DNA of 64,000 nt from Streptomyces seoulensis (GCA_013364255.1 CP054936.1:6900353-6964352), one strand, 5' to 3'. Shown: positions 44,009 to 53,976, counted from the stretch's first letter. Made by a program: numbers and translations. The notes: generated from the sequence alone by a model not told the origin.

Positions 44009-45310
44009 GTGGCCGCCACCCCCGCGCCGCCCCAGGCCCCGCCGAAGCCCACCTGGGACCCCAGGAGGCCGGACCCGCCCTTCCCGTGGCTGCGCCCGAC
44101 CATCCGCATAAGGCTCACGCTGCTGTACGGCGGCATGTTCCTGATCGCCGGCATCCTGCTGCTGTCGATCATCTACCTGCTCGCCGCGCAGGCCCTGCGC
44201 ACCGGCAACCAGCCGCTGTTCAAGATCCTCGACTTCAGCAACCTCAAGGTCGCCAGCAACGACTGCCCCGGCGTCAACAACGGCAACCTGTCGCTGTCGG
44301 AGTTCAACGCCGCGATCAGCGCCTGCACCGACCACCAGCGCCAGGTCGCCCTGGACAGCCTGCTCAGCCGCTCGCTGCTGGCCCTGCTGGGCCTCGCGGT
44401 GATCGCCTTCGCCTTCGGCTACGCCATGGCGGGGCGGGTGCTGGCGCCGCTGGGCCGCATCACCCGCACCGCGCGGGCGGTGGCCGGTTCCGACCTGTCC
44501 CGGCGCATCGAGCTGGACGGCCCGGACGACGAGCTGAAGGAGCTGGCGGACACCTTCGACGACATGCTGGAGCGGCTCCAGCGGGCCTTCACCGCCCAGC
44601 AGCGCTTCGTCGGCAACGCCTCCCACGAGCTGCGCACCCCGCTGGCGATCAACCGCACGCTGCTGGAGGTGCACCTGTCCGACCCGAACGCGCCGATGGA
44701 GCTGCGGCAGCTCGGCAAGACCCTGCTGGCCACCAACGAGCGCAGCGAGCAGCTCGTGGAGGGCCTGCTGCTGCTCGCCCGCAGCGACAACCAGATCGTC
44801 GAGCGCAAGCCGGTGGACCTCGCCGAGGTCGCCTCGCAGGCGATCGACCAGGTGCACGGCGAGGCGGAGGCCAAGGGCGTCGAGATCCGCGGCGAGCGGC
44901 GGCCGGCGGTGGTCCAGGGCAACGGCGTCCTGCTGGAGCGGATCGCGCTGAACCTGGTGCAGAACGCCGTGCGCTACAACCTGGCCGACGAGGGGGTGCA
45001 GCGCGAAGCGCCTCCGAACAAGGGCGGTGGCGGCAGACGGGAGGGCGGCTGGGTCGAGGTCACCACGGACACCGAGCGCGGACAGGCGGTCCTGGTCGTC
45101 ACGAACACCGGTCCCGTCGTGCCGGCGTACGAGATCGACAACATCTTCGAGCCGTTCCGGCGGCTGCGCACCGAACGCACCGGCAGCGACAAGGGAGTCG
45201 GGCTCGGCCTGTCCATCGTGCGCTCGGTGGCGCGGGCGCACGGCGGCCACATCTCGGCCCAGCCGCGTGAGGGGGGAGGGCTCGTGATGCGGGTCACCCT
45301 GCCGATCTGA
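44009..45310 (+). CDS. cutS: sensor histidine kinase CutS
   Basis: A 433-residue membrane kinase. Helices at about 38-60 and 117-141 flank a short extracellular domain with two cysteines, Cys86 and Cys106, able to form a disulfide; a redox sensing role for such a pair has been proposed for CutS. HAMP, HisKA (His in FVGNASHELRTPLA) and HATPase (NAVRYN, GVGLGLSIVR) domains follow. A Gly/Arg-rich insert (PPNKGGGGRREGG) sits within the ATPase domain. The GTG start has no ribosome-binding site and depends on coupling to CutR. Confidence 0.94.
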   Translation: MAATPAPPQAPPKPTWDPRRPDPPFPWLRPTIRIRLTLLYGGMFLIAGILLLSIIYLLAAQALRTGNQPLFKILDFSNLKVASNDCPGVNNGNLSLSEFNAAISACTDHQRQVALDSLLSRSLLALLGLAVIAFAFGYAMAGRVLAPLGRITRTARAVAGSDLSRRIELDGPDDELKELADTFDDMLERLQRAFTAQQRFVGNASHELRTPLAINRTLLEVHLSDPNAPMELRQLGKTLLATNERSEQLVEGLLLLARSDNQIVERKPVDLAEVASQAIDQVHGEAEAKGVEIRGERRPAVVQGNGVLLERIALNLVQNAVRYNLADEGVQREAPPNKGGGGRREGGWVEVTTDTERGQAVLVVTNTGPVVPAYEIDNIFEPFRRLRTERTGSDKGVGLGLSIVRSVARAHGGHISAQPREGGGLVMRVTLPI

Positions 45311-45422
45311 GACCATGGCCTCGACATTCGAGGATGTTCGCTTTGCGCTGAATTTTCGGGCGCACCCGCCGACCTCTTCCTGTGCGATCGATCACATGGG
45401 CGGTTTTCCGGCCATCTACTCT

Positions 45423-45536
45423 CCGTGATCATGGAAGGGGTCGGAAAGCCGGGAAAATCCGGGTTTTCGGGGGCCCTGATCACGGGAAGTACACGGTGAG
45501 ACCGCTTTGAACTGCGGCATTCGAACCGTGTACGGT
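45423..45536 (+). promoter_or_regulatory. DUF4193 promoter with two large inverted repeats
   Basis: TTGAAC at 45507-45512 and TACGGT at 45531-45536 (18 bases apart) form a good principal-sigma promoter. GTACACGGT (45489-45497) and ACCGTGTAC (45525-45533) are a perfect 9-bp inverted repeat that brackets the -35 and overlaps the -10. Further upstream CCGTGATCA (45423-45431) and TGATCACGG (45477-45485) form another. Likely operators. Confidence 0.55.
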
Positions 45537-45703
45537 CCCCATCGCCATCCAAGCCGATCACTCTTGAGGAGATCGGTTGGGTGTCGATTGAGTAACAGAC
45601 CTTGATGTGAGGCAAAATCTCCGCCTCAGGTCGGGCACAAGTCCGGCCTCTCACGCGTTACGTGCGCTGGAGACACCGCAGACACCCAGAGGGGGAGAGC
45701 GAC
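45537..45703 (+). promoter_or_regulatory. structured 5' leader of the DUF4193 gene
   Basis: About 160 nt lie between the promoter and the start codon, with no gene. The leader can fold a hairpin from CCGATC (45554) and GATCGG (45571), another from TGAGGC (45608) and GCCTCA (45623), and perhaps a third before the AGGGGGAG ribosome-binding site. I do not recognise a known riboswitch class. Confidence 0.4.
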
Positions 45704-46000
45704 ATGGCAACCGACTACGACACCCCACGCAAGACCGACGACGACGTCGACTCGGACAGCCTTGAAGAACTGAAGGCCCGGCGGAACGACAAGTCGACCT
45801 CCGCCGTGGACGTCGACGAGTTCGAGGCCGCCGAGGGCCTCGAACTGCCCGGAGCAGACCTCTCCAACGAGGAGCTGGCCGTCCGGGTGCTGCCCAAGCA
45901 GCAGGACGAGTTCACCTGCATGAGCTGCTTCCTGGTGCACCACCGCAGTCAGCTGGCCCGCGAGAAGAACGGCCAGCCGATCTGCCGCGACTGCGACTGA
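45704..46000 (+). CDS. DUF4193 zinc-ribbon protein
   Basis: A 98-residue acidic protein highly conserved in actinobacteria. The N-terminal 40 residues are Asp/Glu-rich; the C-terminus holds a zinc ribbon with CMSC and CRDC. The mycobacterial homologue lies in the same gene neighbourhood. Zinc ribbons of this sort often bind RNA polymerase or nucleic acid, but the function is not established. ATG 45704 has AGGGGGAG upstream, and the long leader suggests post-transcriptional control. Confidence 0.9.
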   Translation: MATDYDTPRKTDDDVDSDSLEELKARRNDKSTSAVDVDEFEAAEGLELPGADLSNEELAVRVLPKQQDEFTCMSCFLVHHRSQLAREKNGQPICRDCD

Positions 46001-46013
46001 GGCGGGGTCGGCC

Positions 46014-46961
46014 GTGACTGGCTCGACCCCTCCCTGGAAGCGCCGCTCGACCCGCGGGAAACGCGGGAAGGCGGACCCGGGGCCGTCCGACGGCCCCTAC
46101 GGCGCGCGTGACCACGAGCGAGGCCCATCCCACCCGTCCGACCGGACGGATGCCACGGCAACGGGATCGGCCTCGCTCGAACAGGTGTCCGGGCGCGGTG
46201 ACCCCGCCTCGGCGGAACGGCCCGCGCCCCTCGCCCGACGCCGCGTCGCGGCGCTCGGCGGCAGGGCCGGCGAAGCCGCCCTCAACGGCGTCCGCCGCGG
46301 TGGCAGCCTCGCCAGGTCGGCGCTGTCCCACCTCGCCGACCGGATCATCGACATCGCCCCGCGCGTGCCCGTACGCGACCTCGACACGCTCCGCCGGCAG
46401 TTCCCGGGCCTCGGCCCCGAACAGCTCGCCGACAAACTCGTGGCCGGCGCCGCCAACGCGACGTCCTCGGTCGGAGCGGGGATCGGCGCGGCCGCCATGC
46501 TGCCGGTGCCGCCGGCGATGCCGACCGAACTGGCCGCCGAGATCACCGGAGTCGCCGCGATCGAGCTCAAGCTCATCGCCGAGCTGCACGAGGTCTACGG
46601 AGTACGGCCGCCCGGGCCGCTCAAGGCCCGCAGCGCCGCGTATCTCTCCTCCTGGTCGGGGGAGCGCGGCATCGACGTGCGCAAGCCCATGACGATCGAC
46701 GCCGCCCTCGGCGGCCAGACCAAACGCCGGCTGCGCCAGCAGATCATGAAGCGCATGGTGCGCGACCTGCCCAACCTGATGCCCTTCCTGGTGGGCGCCG
46801 CCGTCGGCGCCGTGATCAACCGGCGCGACACCAGGAAACTCGCCGGCCGCGTCAGAGCCGACCTGCGCAAGATCCAGGTCCCCTGGGACGCCCTGCCGGC
46901 GCTGCCGCCCCTGGACGCCCCCGAGACCCCGCTGAAGCTGGGCGACGACGACCCCGCCTGA
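46014..46961 (+). CDS. hypothetical protein, EcsC-like
   Basis: A 315-residue protein. Residues 1-75 are disordered and Arg/Pro/Ser-rich; a conserved region from about 100 on (FPGLGPEQLADKLVAGAANATSS, then GIGAAAMLPVPPAMPTELAAEI) resembles the EcsC family. It has one or two amphipathic or membrane segments, near 155-185 and 255-270. Function unknown. It begins with GTG 13 bases after the DUF4193 stop, so they are probably co-transcribed. Confidence 0.65.
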   Translation: MTGSTPPWKRRSTRGKRGKADPGPSDGPYGARDHERGPSHPSDRTDATATGSASLEQVSGRGDPASAERPAPLARRRVAALGGRAGEAALNGVRRGGSLARSALSHLADRIIDIAPRVPVRDLDTLRRQFPGLGPEQLADKLVAGAANATSSVGAGIGAAAMLPVPPAMPTELAAEITGVAAIELKLIAELHEVYGVRPPGPLKARSAAYLSSWSGERGIDVRKPMTIDAALGGQTKRRLRQQIMKRMVRDLPNLMPFLVGAAVGAVINRRDTRKLAGRVRADLRKIQVPWDALPALPPLDAPETPLKLGDDDPA

Positions 46962-47001
46962 AGCGGGCGGGCGCCCCGGCCCCTCGGCGTCCCGCCGGCG
47001 C

Positions 47002-47478
47002 CTACGCCGGTTCCGGCTTCGCCGCCGCCCGGGCCGCCACCAGGGCGTCCGCCAGGCGCTGCGGCTCCCGCGTGGACAGGTACAGGTACGGCGTCGGATC
47101 GGCGGGGTCGGTGACCTCCACCCGCAGCGCCGTGGGGATGTAGGCGCGCAGCAGCAGGAAGGCGCGGGTGTCGGCCTTGTGCGTGCGCCAGGCGCGCGCC
47201 TCCTCCGCGTCCAGGATCTCCGCCGAGCCCAGCGCCGTCACCGGCACCTTCGCCTCGCCCGCGATCAGATCGCCGCCCACCACCCGGATCCGCACCGAGC
47301 CGTAGGAGCTGGCCACGACCGCCGCCGCGGCGGTGCCGCCGACCAGCCCGCCGAGCGTCGGCAGGATGCCGAAGGGGAGGAGGATCAAGGCGAACGAGAC
47401 ACCGACCAGGAAGCTGATCAGCCACCAGGAACGGGGCGCGGTGAGACGTTCTTCGTACGGCTGGGCGGAGAGCTGCAT
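47002..47478 (-). CDS. DUF3093 membrane protein
   Basis: A 158-residue protein starting MQLSAQPYEERLTAPRSWW, the DUF3093 signature. Two closely spaced helices (about 19-38 and 41-58) are followed by a soluble domain with GSAEILDAEEARAWR and PYLYLSTREPQRLADAL. Function unknown, but the gene is conserved beside dut in actinobacteria, including mycobacteria. It is divergent from the thioesterase-dut operon; the palindrome AAGCTAGCTT at 47480-47489 lies just upstream of its start. Confidence 0.85.
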   Translation of the reverse strand: MQLSAQPYEERLTAPRSWWLISFLVGVSFALILLPFGILPTLGGLVGGTAAAAVVASSYGSVRIRVVGGDLIAGEAKVPVTALGSAEILDAEEARAWRTHKADTRAFLLLRAYIPTALRVEVTDPADPTPYLYLSTREPQRLADALVAARAAAKPEPA

Positions 47479-47535
47479 GAAGCTAGCTTGGCACGGTGTC
47501 GGCGATAGCCGCAGGCGCGGGTAAGGTCTGCGCCT

Positions 47536-48120
47536 GTGAGTGCCAGTTCCGCAGCTCTTGAGCCCCCCGCCGACGCCGTCCGGCCCGTACGGCATCCCGA
47601 CGCGCCCGCGCCCGGCGAACTCCTCGGCGCGCACTACGGCGAGTGTTTCGGCTGCGGCGGTGACCAGCCGCACGGACTGCACCTGCAGGCCCGCGCCGGC
47701 GAGGGCGTCGCCATCACCGCCGAGTTCACCGTGCAGCCGGCCCACCAGGGAGCCCCCGGCCTCGCGCACGGCGGGCTCCTGGCGACCGCCCTGGACGAGA
47801 CCCTCGGCTCGCTGAACTGGCTGCTGCGCACCATCGCCGTCACCGGACGGCTGGAGACCGACTTCGTACGGCCGGTGCCGGTCGGCACCACCCTGTACCT
47901 GGAGGCCGAGGTCACCGCCGTGACCGGCCGGAAGATCTACTCGCGGGCCACCGGACGCGTCGGCGGCCCCGACGGACCGGTCGCCGTGCGCGCGCAGGCC
48001 CTGTTCATCGAGGTCAAGGTCGACCACTTCGTGCACCACGGCCGCCAGGAGGAGATCCGGGCCGCCATGGACGACCCGGACCAGATCCGCCGCGCCCGCG
48101 CCTTCGAGGTGAACCCGTGA
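47536..48120 (+). CDS. PaaI-family hotdog thioesterase
   Basis: A 194-residue acyl-CoA thioesterase-like protein. The hotdog core carries GLAHGGLLATALDETLGSL, with Asp at the usual catalytic position, and an N-terminal CFGCGGDQPHGL motif that may bind zinc. The substrate is unknown. GTG 47536 lies 8 bases after TAAGGT (47522-47527), so the mRNA is probably leaderless. The 4-base overlap with dut puts both in one transcript. Confidence 0.85.
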   Translation: MSASSAALEPPADAVRPVRHPDAPAPGELLGAHYGECFGCGGDQPHGLHLQARAGEGVAITAEFTVQPAHQGAPGLAHGGLLATALDETLGSLNWLLRTIAVTGRLETDFVRPVPVGTTLYLEAEVTAVTGRKIYSRATGRVGGPDGPVAVRAQALFIEVKVDHFVHHGRQEEIRAAMDDPDQIRRARAFEVNP

Positions 48121-48686
48121 GTGCCGCGCCCCCCGGCGGCCGCCCGCCCCTGGACGTGCTGATCCGGCGCGTGGACCCCGACGTACCGCTTCCGGCGTAC
48201 GAGCACCCCGGCGACGCGGGCGCCGATCTGCGCACCACCGAGGCGTGCGAACTCGCGCCCGGCGAGCGCGCCGTCCTGCCCACGGGAGTGTCTGTCGCGC
48301 TCCCCGAGGGGTACGCGGCCTTCGTGCATCCCCGGTCCGGTCTCGCCGCCCGCTGCGGTGTCGCCCTCGTGAATGCCCCGGGGACGGTTGATGCCGGGTA
48401 CCGTGGGGAGATCAAGGTGATCGTGGTGAATCTCGACCCGCGCGAGTCCGTGCGGTTCGAGCGCTTCGACCGGATTGCCCAACTGGTCGTCCAGCAGGTC
48501 GAGAGGGTCCGCTTCCAGGAGGTGGCGGAGCTTCCCGGCTCGGCGCGGGCCGAGGGGGGCTTCGGGTCCACCGGTGGCCACGCCGCGGTGGACGGCGTGA
48601 GCGGCACAAGCGGTCGGGCCGCCAACGGCGGTCAGGCGGGTGGGAATAGATACGCTTCGGTCGTATCCGACCGGGAAGGACAGTGA
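48117..48686 (+). CDS. dut: dUTP diphosphatase
   Basis: Hydrolyses dUTP to dUMP, keeping uracil out of DNA and feeding dTMP synthesis. The trimeric dUTPase motifs are in order: DAGADLRT, HPRSGLAARCG, GTVDAGYRGEIKV (with the catalytic Asp), RFDRIAQLVVQ and the C-terminal GGFGSTGGH. At 189 residues it is longer than usual because about 35 Gly/Ser-rich residues follow motif 5. The start is GTG within the thioesterase stop. The DUF3710 gene follows after one base. Confidence 0.94.
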   Translation: MSAAPPGGRPPLDVLIRRVDPDVPLPAYEHPGDAGADLRTTEACELAPGERAVLPTGVSVALPEGYAAFVHPRSGLAARCGVALVNAPGTVDAGYRGEIKVIVVNLDPRESVRFERFDRIAQLVVQQVERVRFQEVAELPGSARAEGGFGSTGGHAAVDGVSGTSGRAANGGQAGGNRYASVVSDREGQ

Positions 48687-48687
48687 C

Positions 48688-49449
48688 GTGTTCGGACGTC
48701 GCAAGAAGAAGGATGCCGCCGAGGACGCGGCCGGCGAGGCCGAGCAGGTCGTCGACAGCGTCGACACCGAGGCGGACGACGAGGGCGAGCGCGAGCGGGT
48801 GCGCCTGGAGCCGGAACCGCGGCCCGACGGGCCCTGGGACAGCGCCGAGGTGCGCGACCCGAACGAGGGCCGGGTGGACCTGGGCGGCCTGTTCGTGCCC
48901 GGCGTCGACGGCATGGAGCTGCGGGTGGAGGTCGCGGGCGACGCGATCGTCGCGGCGACCGTCGTCCTGGGGGACAGCGCCGTACAGCTCCAGGCCTTCG
49001 CCGCGCCCAAGCGCGAGGGCATCTGGGGCGAGGTGCGCGAGGAGATCGGCACCGGCATCACCCAGCAGGGCGGCATCATCGACGAGGTCGAGGGACCGCT
49101 GGGCTGGGAGCTGCGCGCCCAGGTCCCGGTGCAGCTGCCGGACGGCACGGGCGGCTTCCAGGTCGTGCGGTTCGTCGGCGTGGACGGCCCCCGCTGGTTC
49201 CTGCGCGGGGTGATCTCCGGCCAGGGCGCGGTGCAGCCGCAGGCGGCCGGACTGCTGGAGCAGATCTTCCGGGACACGGTCGTGGTCCGCGGCGAGGGCC
49301 CGATGGCGCCCCGCGATCCGATCGTCCTGAAGCTGCCCAACGACGCGCAGATGGTCCCCGAGGGCGTACAGCAGGAGGAGGGCCAGTCCCGCTTCTCCGG
49401 CGGCATGGGCCAGCTCCAGCGCGGCCCGGAGATCACCGAAGTGCGCTGA
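48688..49449 (+). CDS. DUF3710 family protein
   Basis: A 253-residue acidic protein conserved next to dut in actinobacteria. The N-terminus (MFGRRKKKDAAEDAAGEAEQ) is basic then strongly acidic and probably disordered. The DUF3710 domain spans about 50-215, with RVDLGGLFVPGVDGMELRVE and GPRWFLRGVISG. No enzymatic motif is visible. GTG 48688 follows GGGAAGGA. It closes the thioesterase-dut operon, and two hairpins follow. Confidence 0.88.
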   Translation: MFGRRKKKDAAEDAAGEAEQVVDSVDTEADDEGERERVRLEPEPRPDGPWDSAEVRDPNEGRVDLGGLFVPGVDGMELRVEVAGDAIVAATVVLGDSAVQLQAFAAPKREGIWGEVREEIGTGITQQGGIIDEVEGPLGWELRAQVPVQLPDGTGGFQVVRFVGVDGPRWFLRGVISGQGAVQPQAAGLLEQIFRDTVVVRGEGPMAPRDPIVLKLPNDAQMVPEGVQQEEGQSRFSGGMGQLQRGPEITEVR

Positions 49450-49463
49450 CCGTTCGACCGTGA

Positions 49464-49524
49464 GCGGCCGGCCGGGCGGCCCGGCCGCACAGCACAGGGG
49501 CCGCGCCGTGGAGCGCGGCCCTTT
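49464..49524 (+). terminator. double hairpin after the dut operon
   Basis: GCGGCCGG/CCGGCCGC (49464-49488) makes an 8-bp stem; GGGCCGCGC/GCGCGGCCC (49498-49521) makes a perfect 9-bp stem with a 6-base loop, followed by TTT. The second is a standard terminator. Confidence 0.8.
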
Positions 49525-49682
49525 CCGCTGCCCGCCTCCGCCGTCCACGGCCCCGCTGTCCCGGCTGTCCTTGTGGGCGGCGGAACCATGGCGCGGCGGC
49601 GGGCGTTGGAGGATTGAACGGACGGAGGCCGGTGGCGATACCGGCGCCCGGTCCACGGGGGAGCACGACGGGGGAGGGACCC

Positions 49683-50375
<693 letters not shown>

Positions 50376-50608
50376 CCGCACCCGGACTCGCACCAGCACC
50401 AGCACCTGGACCCGGACTCGCACCCGCACCGGCCCCCCAGGTCGTCGTCCCCTCCCGCAGGCCCGGCGGCGCCCGCCGTCGCCTCGGCCGGCCGCCGTCA
50501 GAGATGCGTCAAGGACCGCAGCTCACCCCCTGTACGGCGTCTTTTGTCCCGATCGCCGGCCGTAGGGTCGTCGCAGCGTGCACAGTCGGGACGGAAGACA
50601 ATGAGGCC

Positions 50609-53293
50609 ATGGGACGCGGCAAGCTCCGGATCTACCTCGGTGCGGCACCCGGCGTGGGCAAGACCTACGCCATGCTCTCCGAGGCGCACCGCCGGGTGGA
50701 GCGCGGCACCGACTGCGTCGTCGCCTTCGTGGAACACCACGGCCGGCCGCGCACCGAGGTGATGCTGCACGGCCTGGAACAGGTGCCCCGCGCCGAGCTG
50801 ACCCACCGCGGCGGCACGTTCACCGAGATGGACGTCGACGCCGTGCTGTGCCGCGCCCCCGCCGTCGCCCTCGTGGACGAACTCGCCCACACCAACGTCC
50901 CCGGCTCCCGCAACGACAAGCGCTGGCAGGACGTGGAGCACCTGCTCGCCGCCGGCATCGACGTCGTCTCCACCGTCAACATCCAGCACTTGGAGTCCCT
51001 CGGCGACGTCGTCGAGTCCATCACCGGCGTACGGCAGCGCGAGACCGTCCCGGACGAGATCGTCCGCCGCGCCGACCAGATCGAACTGGTCGACATGTCG
51101 CCCGAGGCGCTGCGCCGCCGCATGGCGCACGGCAACATCTACCAGCCGGACAAGGTCGACGCGGCCCTGTCCAACTACTTCCGCCCCGGCAACCTCACGG
51201 CACTGCGCGAACTGGCCCTGCTGTGGGTGGCCGACCGGGTCGACGAGTACCTGAAGCGCTACCGCAGCGAACACCAGGTCTCCCGGATCTGGGGCTCGCG
51301 CGAGCGGATCGTGGTCGGCCTGACCGGCGGCCCCGAGGGACGCACCCTGATCCGCCGCGCCGTCCGCCTCGCCGAGAAGGGCGCCGGCGGCGAGGTCATG
51401 GCCGTCTACGTCGCCCGCAGCGACGGGCTGACCTCCGCCTCCCCGAAGGAGCTGGCCCTCCAGCGCACCCTGGTGGAGGACCTGGGCGGCACCTTCCACC
51501 ACGTGGTCGGCGACGACATACCGGCCGCGCTGCTCGACTTCGCGCGCGGCGTCAACGCCACCCAGATCGTGCTGGGCTCCTCGCGCCGCAAGACCTGGCA
51601 GTACGTCTTCGGACCCGGCGTCGGCGCCACGGTCGCCCGCGAGTCCGGCCCCGACCTCGACGTGCACATCGTCACCCACGGACAGATCGCCAAGGGACGC
51701 GGCCTGCCCGTGGCCCGGGGCGCGCGGCTGGGCCGGGCCCGGATCGTGTCCGGCTGGGTGATCGCCGTGGCGGGACCGGTCCTGCTCGGGCTGCTGCTGA
51801 ACACCGTCGACCTCGGCCTCGCCAACGACATGCTGCTGTTCCTCGCCCTGACGGTGGCGGCGGCCCTGCTCGGCGGACTGCTCCCGGCGCTCGGCTCGGC
51901 GGCCGTCGGATCGTTCCTGCTGAACTACTACTACACGCCCCCGCTGCACCGGCTCACCATCGCCGACCCCAAGAACATCGTCGCCATAGCGATCTTCGTC
52001 GGCGTCGCCGTGTCCGTGGCCTCCGTGGTCGACCTCGCCGCCCGCCGCACCCACCAGGCCGCCCGGCTGCGCGCCGAGGCGGAGATACTGTCCTTCCTCG
52101 CCGGCAGCGTCCTGCGCGGCGACACCAGCCTCGAAGCACTGCTGGAGCGGGTCCGCGAGACGTTCGCCATGGACGCGGTGGCCCTGCTGGAACGGCAGAG
52201 CGACGTGGACCCCTGGACCTGCGCCGGCCGGGCCGGCGCCGACCGGCCGCTCCAGCGCCCCGAGGACGCCGACGTGGACATGCCCGTCGGCGACCACATG
52301 GCCCTCGCGCTCACCGGCCGGGTACTGCCCGCCTCCGACCGCCGGGTGCTCGCCGCCTTCGCCGCCCAGGCCGCCGTCGTACTGGACCGCCGCCGCCTCC
52401 AGGAGGAGGCCGACCGCTCCCGCGCCCTCGCCGAGGGCAACCGCATCCGCACCGCGCTGCTCGCCGCCGTCAGCCACGATCTGCGCACCCCGCTCGCCGG
52501 GATCAAGGCCGCCGTCTCCTCGCTCCGCTCCGAGGACGTCGAGTGGTCCGAGGAGGACCGGGCCGAACTGCTCGGCGGCATCGAGGAGGGCGCCGACCGC
52601 CTCGACCACCTGGTGGGCAACCTGCTGGACATGTCCCGGCTCCAGACCGGCACCGTCACCCCGCTGATCCGCGAGATCGACCTCGACGAGGTGGTGCCGA
52701 TGGCGCTCGGCGGCGTGCCCGAGGACAGCGTGCACCTGGACGTCCCCGAGACGCTGCCGATGGTCGCCGTGGACGCCGGGCTGCTGGAGCGCGCGATGGC
52801 CAACATCGTGGAGAACGCCGTGAAGTACAGCCCGGCCCGCGCGCAGGTCCTGGTCTCCGCCAGCGCCATCGCCGAGCGGGTCGAGGTACGCGTCGTCGAC
52901 CGCGGCCCCGGCGTCCCGGACGAGGCCAAGGAACGCATCTTCGAGCCGTTCCAGCGGCACGGCGACGCCCCGCGCGGGGCGGGCGTCGGACTCGGGCTCG
53001 CGGTGGCCCGCGGCTTCGCCGAGGCGATGGGCGGCACCCTCGGCGCCGAGGACACCCCCGGCGGCGGCCTCACCATGGTCCTCACCGTCCGGGCCGCCGG
53101 CCCCCGCCCCGGACCCGAAGGCCCCGGACCCGACGGCCCCGAACCTGATCGCCGCCCCGAACCCGCCGGCCTTGAGCCGGACCGCCGCCCCGACCCCGAC
53201 CCCGACCCCGGCCCCGGCCCCGGCCCTGACCCGGATCGCCGCCCCAGGGGCGCGCGGCGCAGCCCCGTACACACCGAAAGGCAGGCTTCATGA
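50609..53293 (+). CDS. kdpD: osmosensitive potassium sensor kinase KdpD
   Basis: An 894-residue hybrid sensor. The N-terminal KdpD domain has Walker A GAAPGVGKT at 11-19 and the HTNVPGSRNDKRWQDV block; a universal-stress-protein-like domain follows (about 230-360). DUF4118 supplies four helices (about 385-480), then a GAF domain, HisKA with His623 in AAVSHDLRTPLAG and HATPase. The last 65 residues are Pro/Asp/Arg-rich repeats added to the usual length. It controls high-affinity potassium uptake through KdpE, but no kdpFABC genes are in this window. Confidence 0.93.
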   Translation: MGRGKLRIYLGAAPGVGKTYAMLSEAHRRVERGTDCVVAFVEHHGRPRTEVMLHGLEQVPRAELTHRGGTFTEMDVDAVLCRAPAVALVDELAHTNVPGSRNDKRWQDVEHLLAAGIDVVSTVNIQHLESLGDVVESITGVRQRETVPDEIVRRADQIELVDMSPEALRRRMAHGNIYQPDKVDAALSNYFRPGNLTALRELALLWVADRVDEYLKRYRSEHQVSRIWGSRERIVVGLTGGPEGRTLIRRAVRLAEKGAGGEVMAVYVARSDGLTSASPKELALQRTLVEDLGGTFHHVVGDDIPAALLDFARGVNATQIVLGSSRRKTWQYVFGPGVGATVARESGPDLDVHIVTHGQIAKGRGLPVARGARLGRARIVSGWVIAVAGPVLLGLLLNTVDLGLANDMLLFLALTVAAALLGGLLPALGSAAVGSFLLNYYYTPPLHRLTIADPKNIVAIAIFVGVAVSVASVVDLAARRTHQAARLRAEAEILSFLAGSVLRGDTSLEALLERVRETFAMDAVALLERQSDVDPWTCAGRAGADRPLQRPEDADVDMPVGDHMALALTGRVLPASDRRVLAAFAAQAAVVLDRRRLQEEADRSRALAEGNRIRTALLAAVSHDLRTPLAGIKAAVSSLRSEDVEWSEEDRAELLGGIEEGADRLDHLVGNLLDMSRLQTGTVTPLIREIDLDEVVPMALGGVPEDSVHLDVPETLPMVAVDAGLLERAMANIVENAVKYSPARAQVLVSASAIAERVEVRVVDRGPGVPDEAKERIFEPFQRHGDAPRGAGVGLGLAVARGFAEAMGGTLGAEDTPGGGLTMVLTVRAAGPRPGPEGPGPDGPEPDRRPEPAGLEPDRRPDPDPDPGPGPGPDPDRRPRGARRSPVHTERQAS

Positions 53294-53976
53294 CCAGGGT
53301 GCTGGTGGTCGACGACGAGCCGCAGATCGTGCGCGCCCTCGTGATCAACCTCAGGGCACGCAAGTACGAGGTGGACGCCGCCGGCGACGGCCGTACCGCC
53401 CTCGACCTGGCCGCCTCCCGCCACCCCGACGTGGTCGTCCTCGACCTCGGCCTCCCGGACATGGACGGCGTCGAGGTGATCAGGGGCCTGCGCGGCTGGA
53501 CCCGGGTGCCGATCCTCGTCCTGTCCGCCCGGCACTCCTCCGACGAGAAGGTCGAGGCGCTGGACGCGGGCGCCGACGACTACGTCACCAAGCCCTTCGG
53601 CATGGACGAACTGCTGGCCCGGCTGCGCGCCGCCGTCCGCCGGGCCGAGCCCGTGGGCGCCGGCGACGACGAGGTCACCACGGTGGAGACCGAGCAGTTC
53701 ACCGTCGACCTGGCCGCGAAGAAGGTCAACCGCGGGGGCAAGGACGTACGCCTCACCCCGACCGAGTGGCACCTGCTGGAGGTGCTGGTGCGCAACACCG
53801 GCCGGCTGGTCAGCCAGAAGCAGCTGCTCCAAGAGGTGTGGGGGCCCTCGTATGGGACCGAGACCAACTACCTGCGCGTCTACATGGCCCAGCTGCGCCG
53901 CAAGCTGGAGGCCGACCCCTCGCACCCCCGGCACTTCGTCACCGAGCCCGGCATGGGCTACCGGTTCGAGAGGTGA
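53290..53976 (+). CDS. kdpE: response regulator KdpE
   Basis: A 228-residue OmpR/PhoB-type regulator. The receiver shows VVDDEPQIVRAL, Asp52 in VVVLDLGLPDMDG and the switch Lys in YVTKPFGMDELLARL. The winged helix shows LTPTEWHLLEVLVRN and YLRVYMAQLRRKLE. It overlaps kdpD by 4 bases. KdpE activates kdpFABC at low potassium or high osmolarity in other bacteria; its targets here may include the potassium-transport genes 1-5 kb downstream (inference). Confidence 0.93.
   Translation: MTRVLVVDDEPQIVRALVINLRARKYEVDAAGDGRTALDLAASRHPDVVVLDLGLPDMDGVEVIRGLRGWTRVPILVLSARHSSDEKVEALDAGADDYVTKPFGMDELLARLRAAVRRAEPVGAGDDEVTTVETEQFTVDLAAKKVNRGGKDVRLTPTEWHLLEVLVRNTGRLVSQKQLLQEVWGPSYGTETNYLRVYMAQLRRKLEADPSHPRHFVTEPGMGYRFER

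Noticed and set aside
50376..50608. Search for kdpFABC or a Trk/Ktr membrane subunit near KdpDE and the RCK pair
   Set aside because: No such gene is present; both neighbours are unrelated, so the targets must lie elsewhere or be the KimA-like protein.
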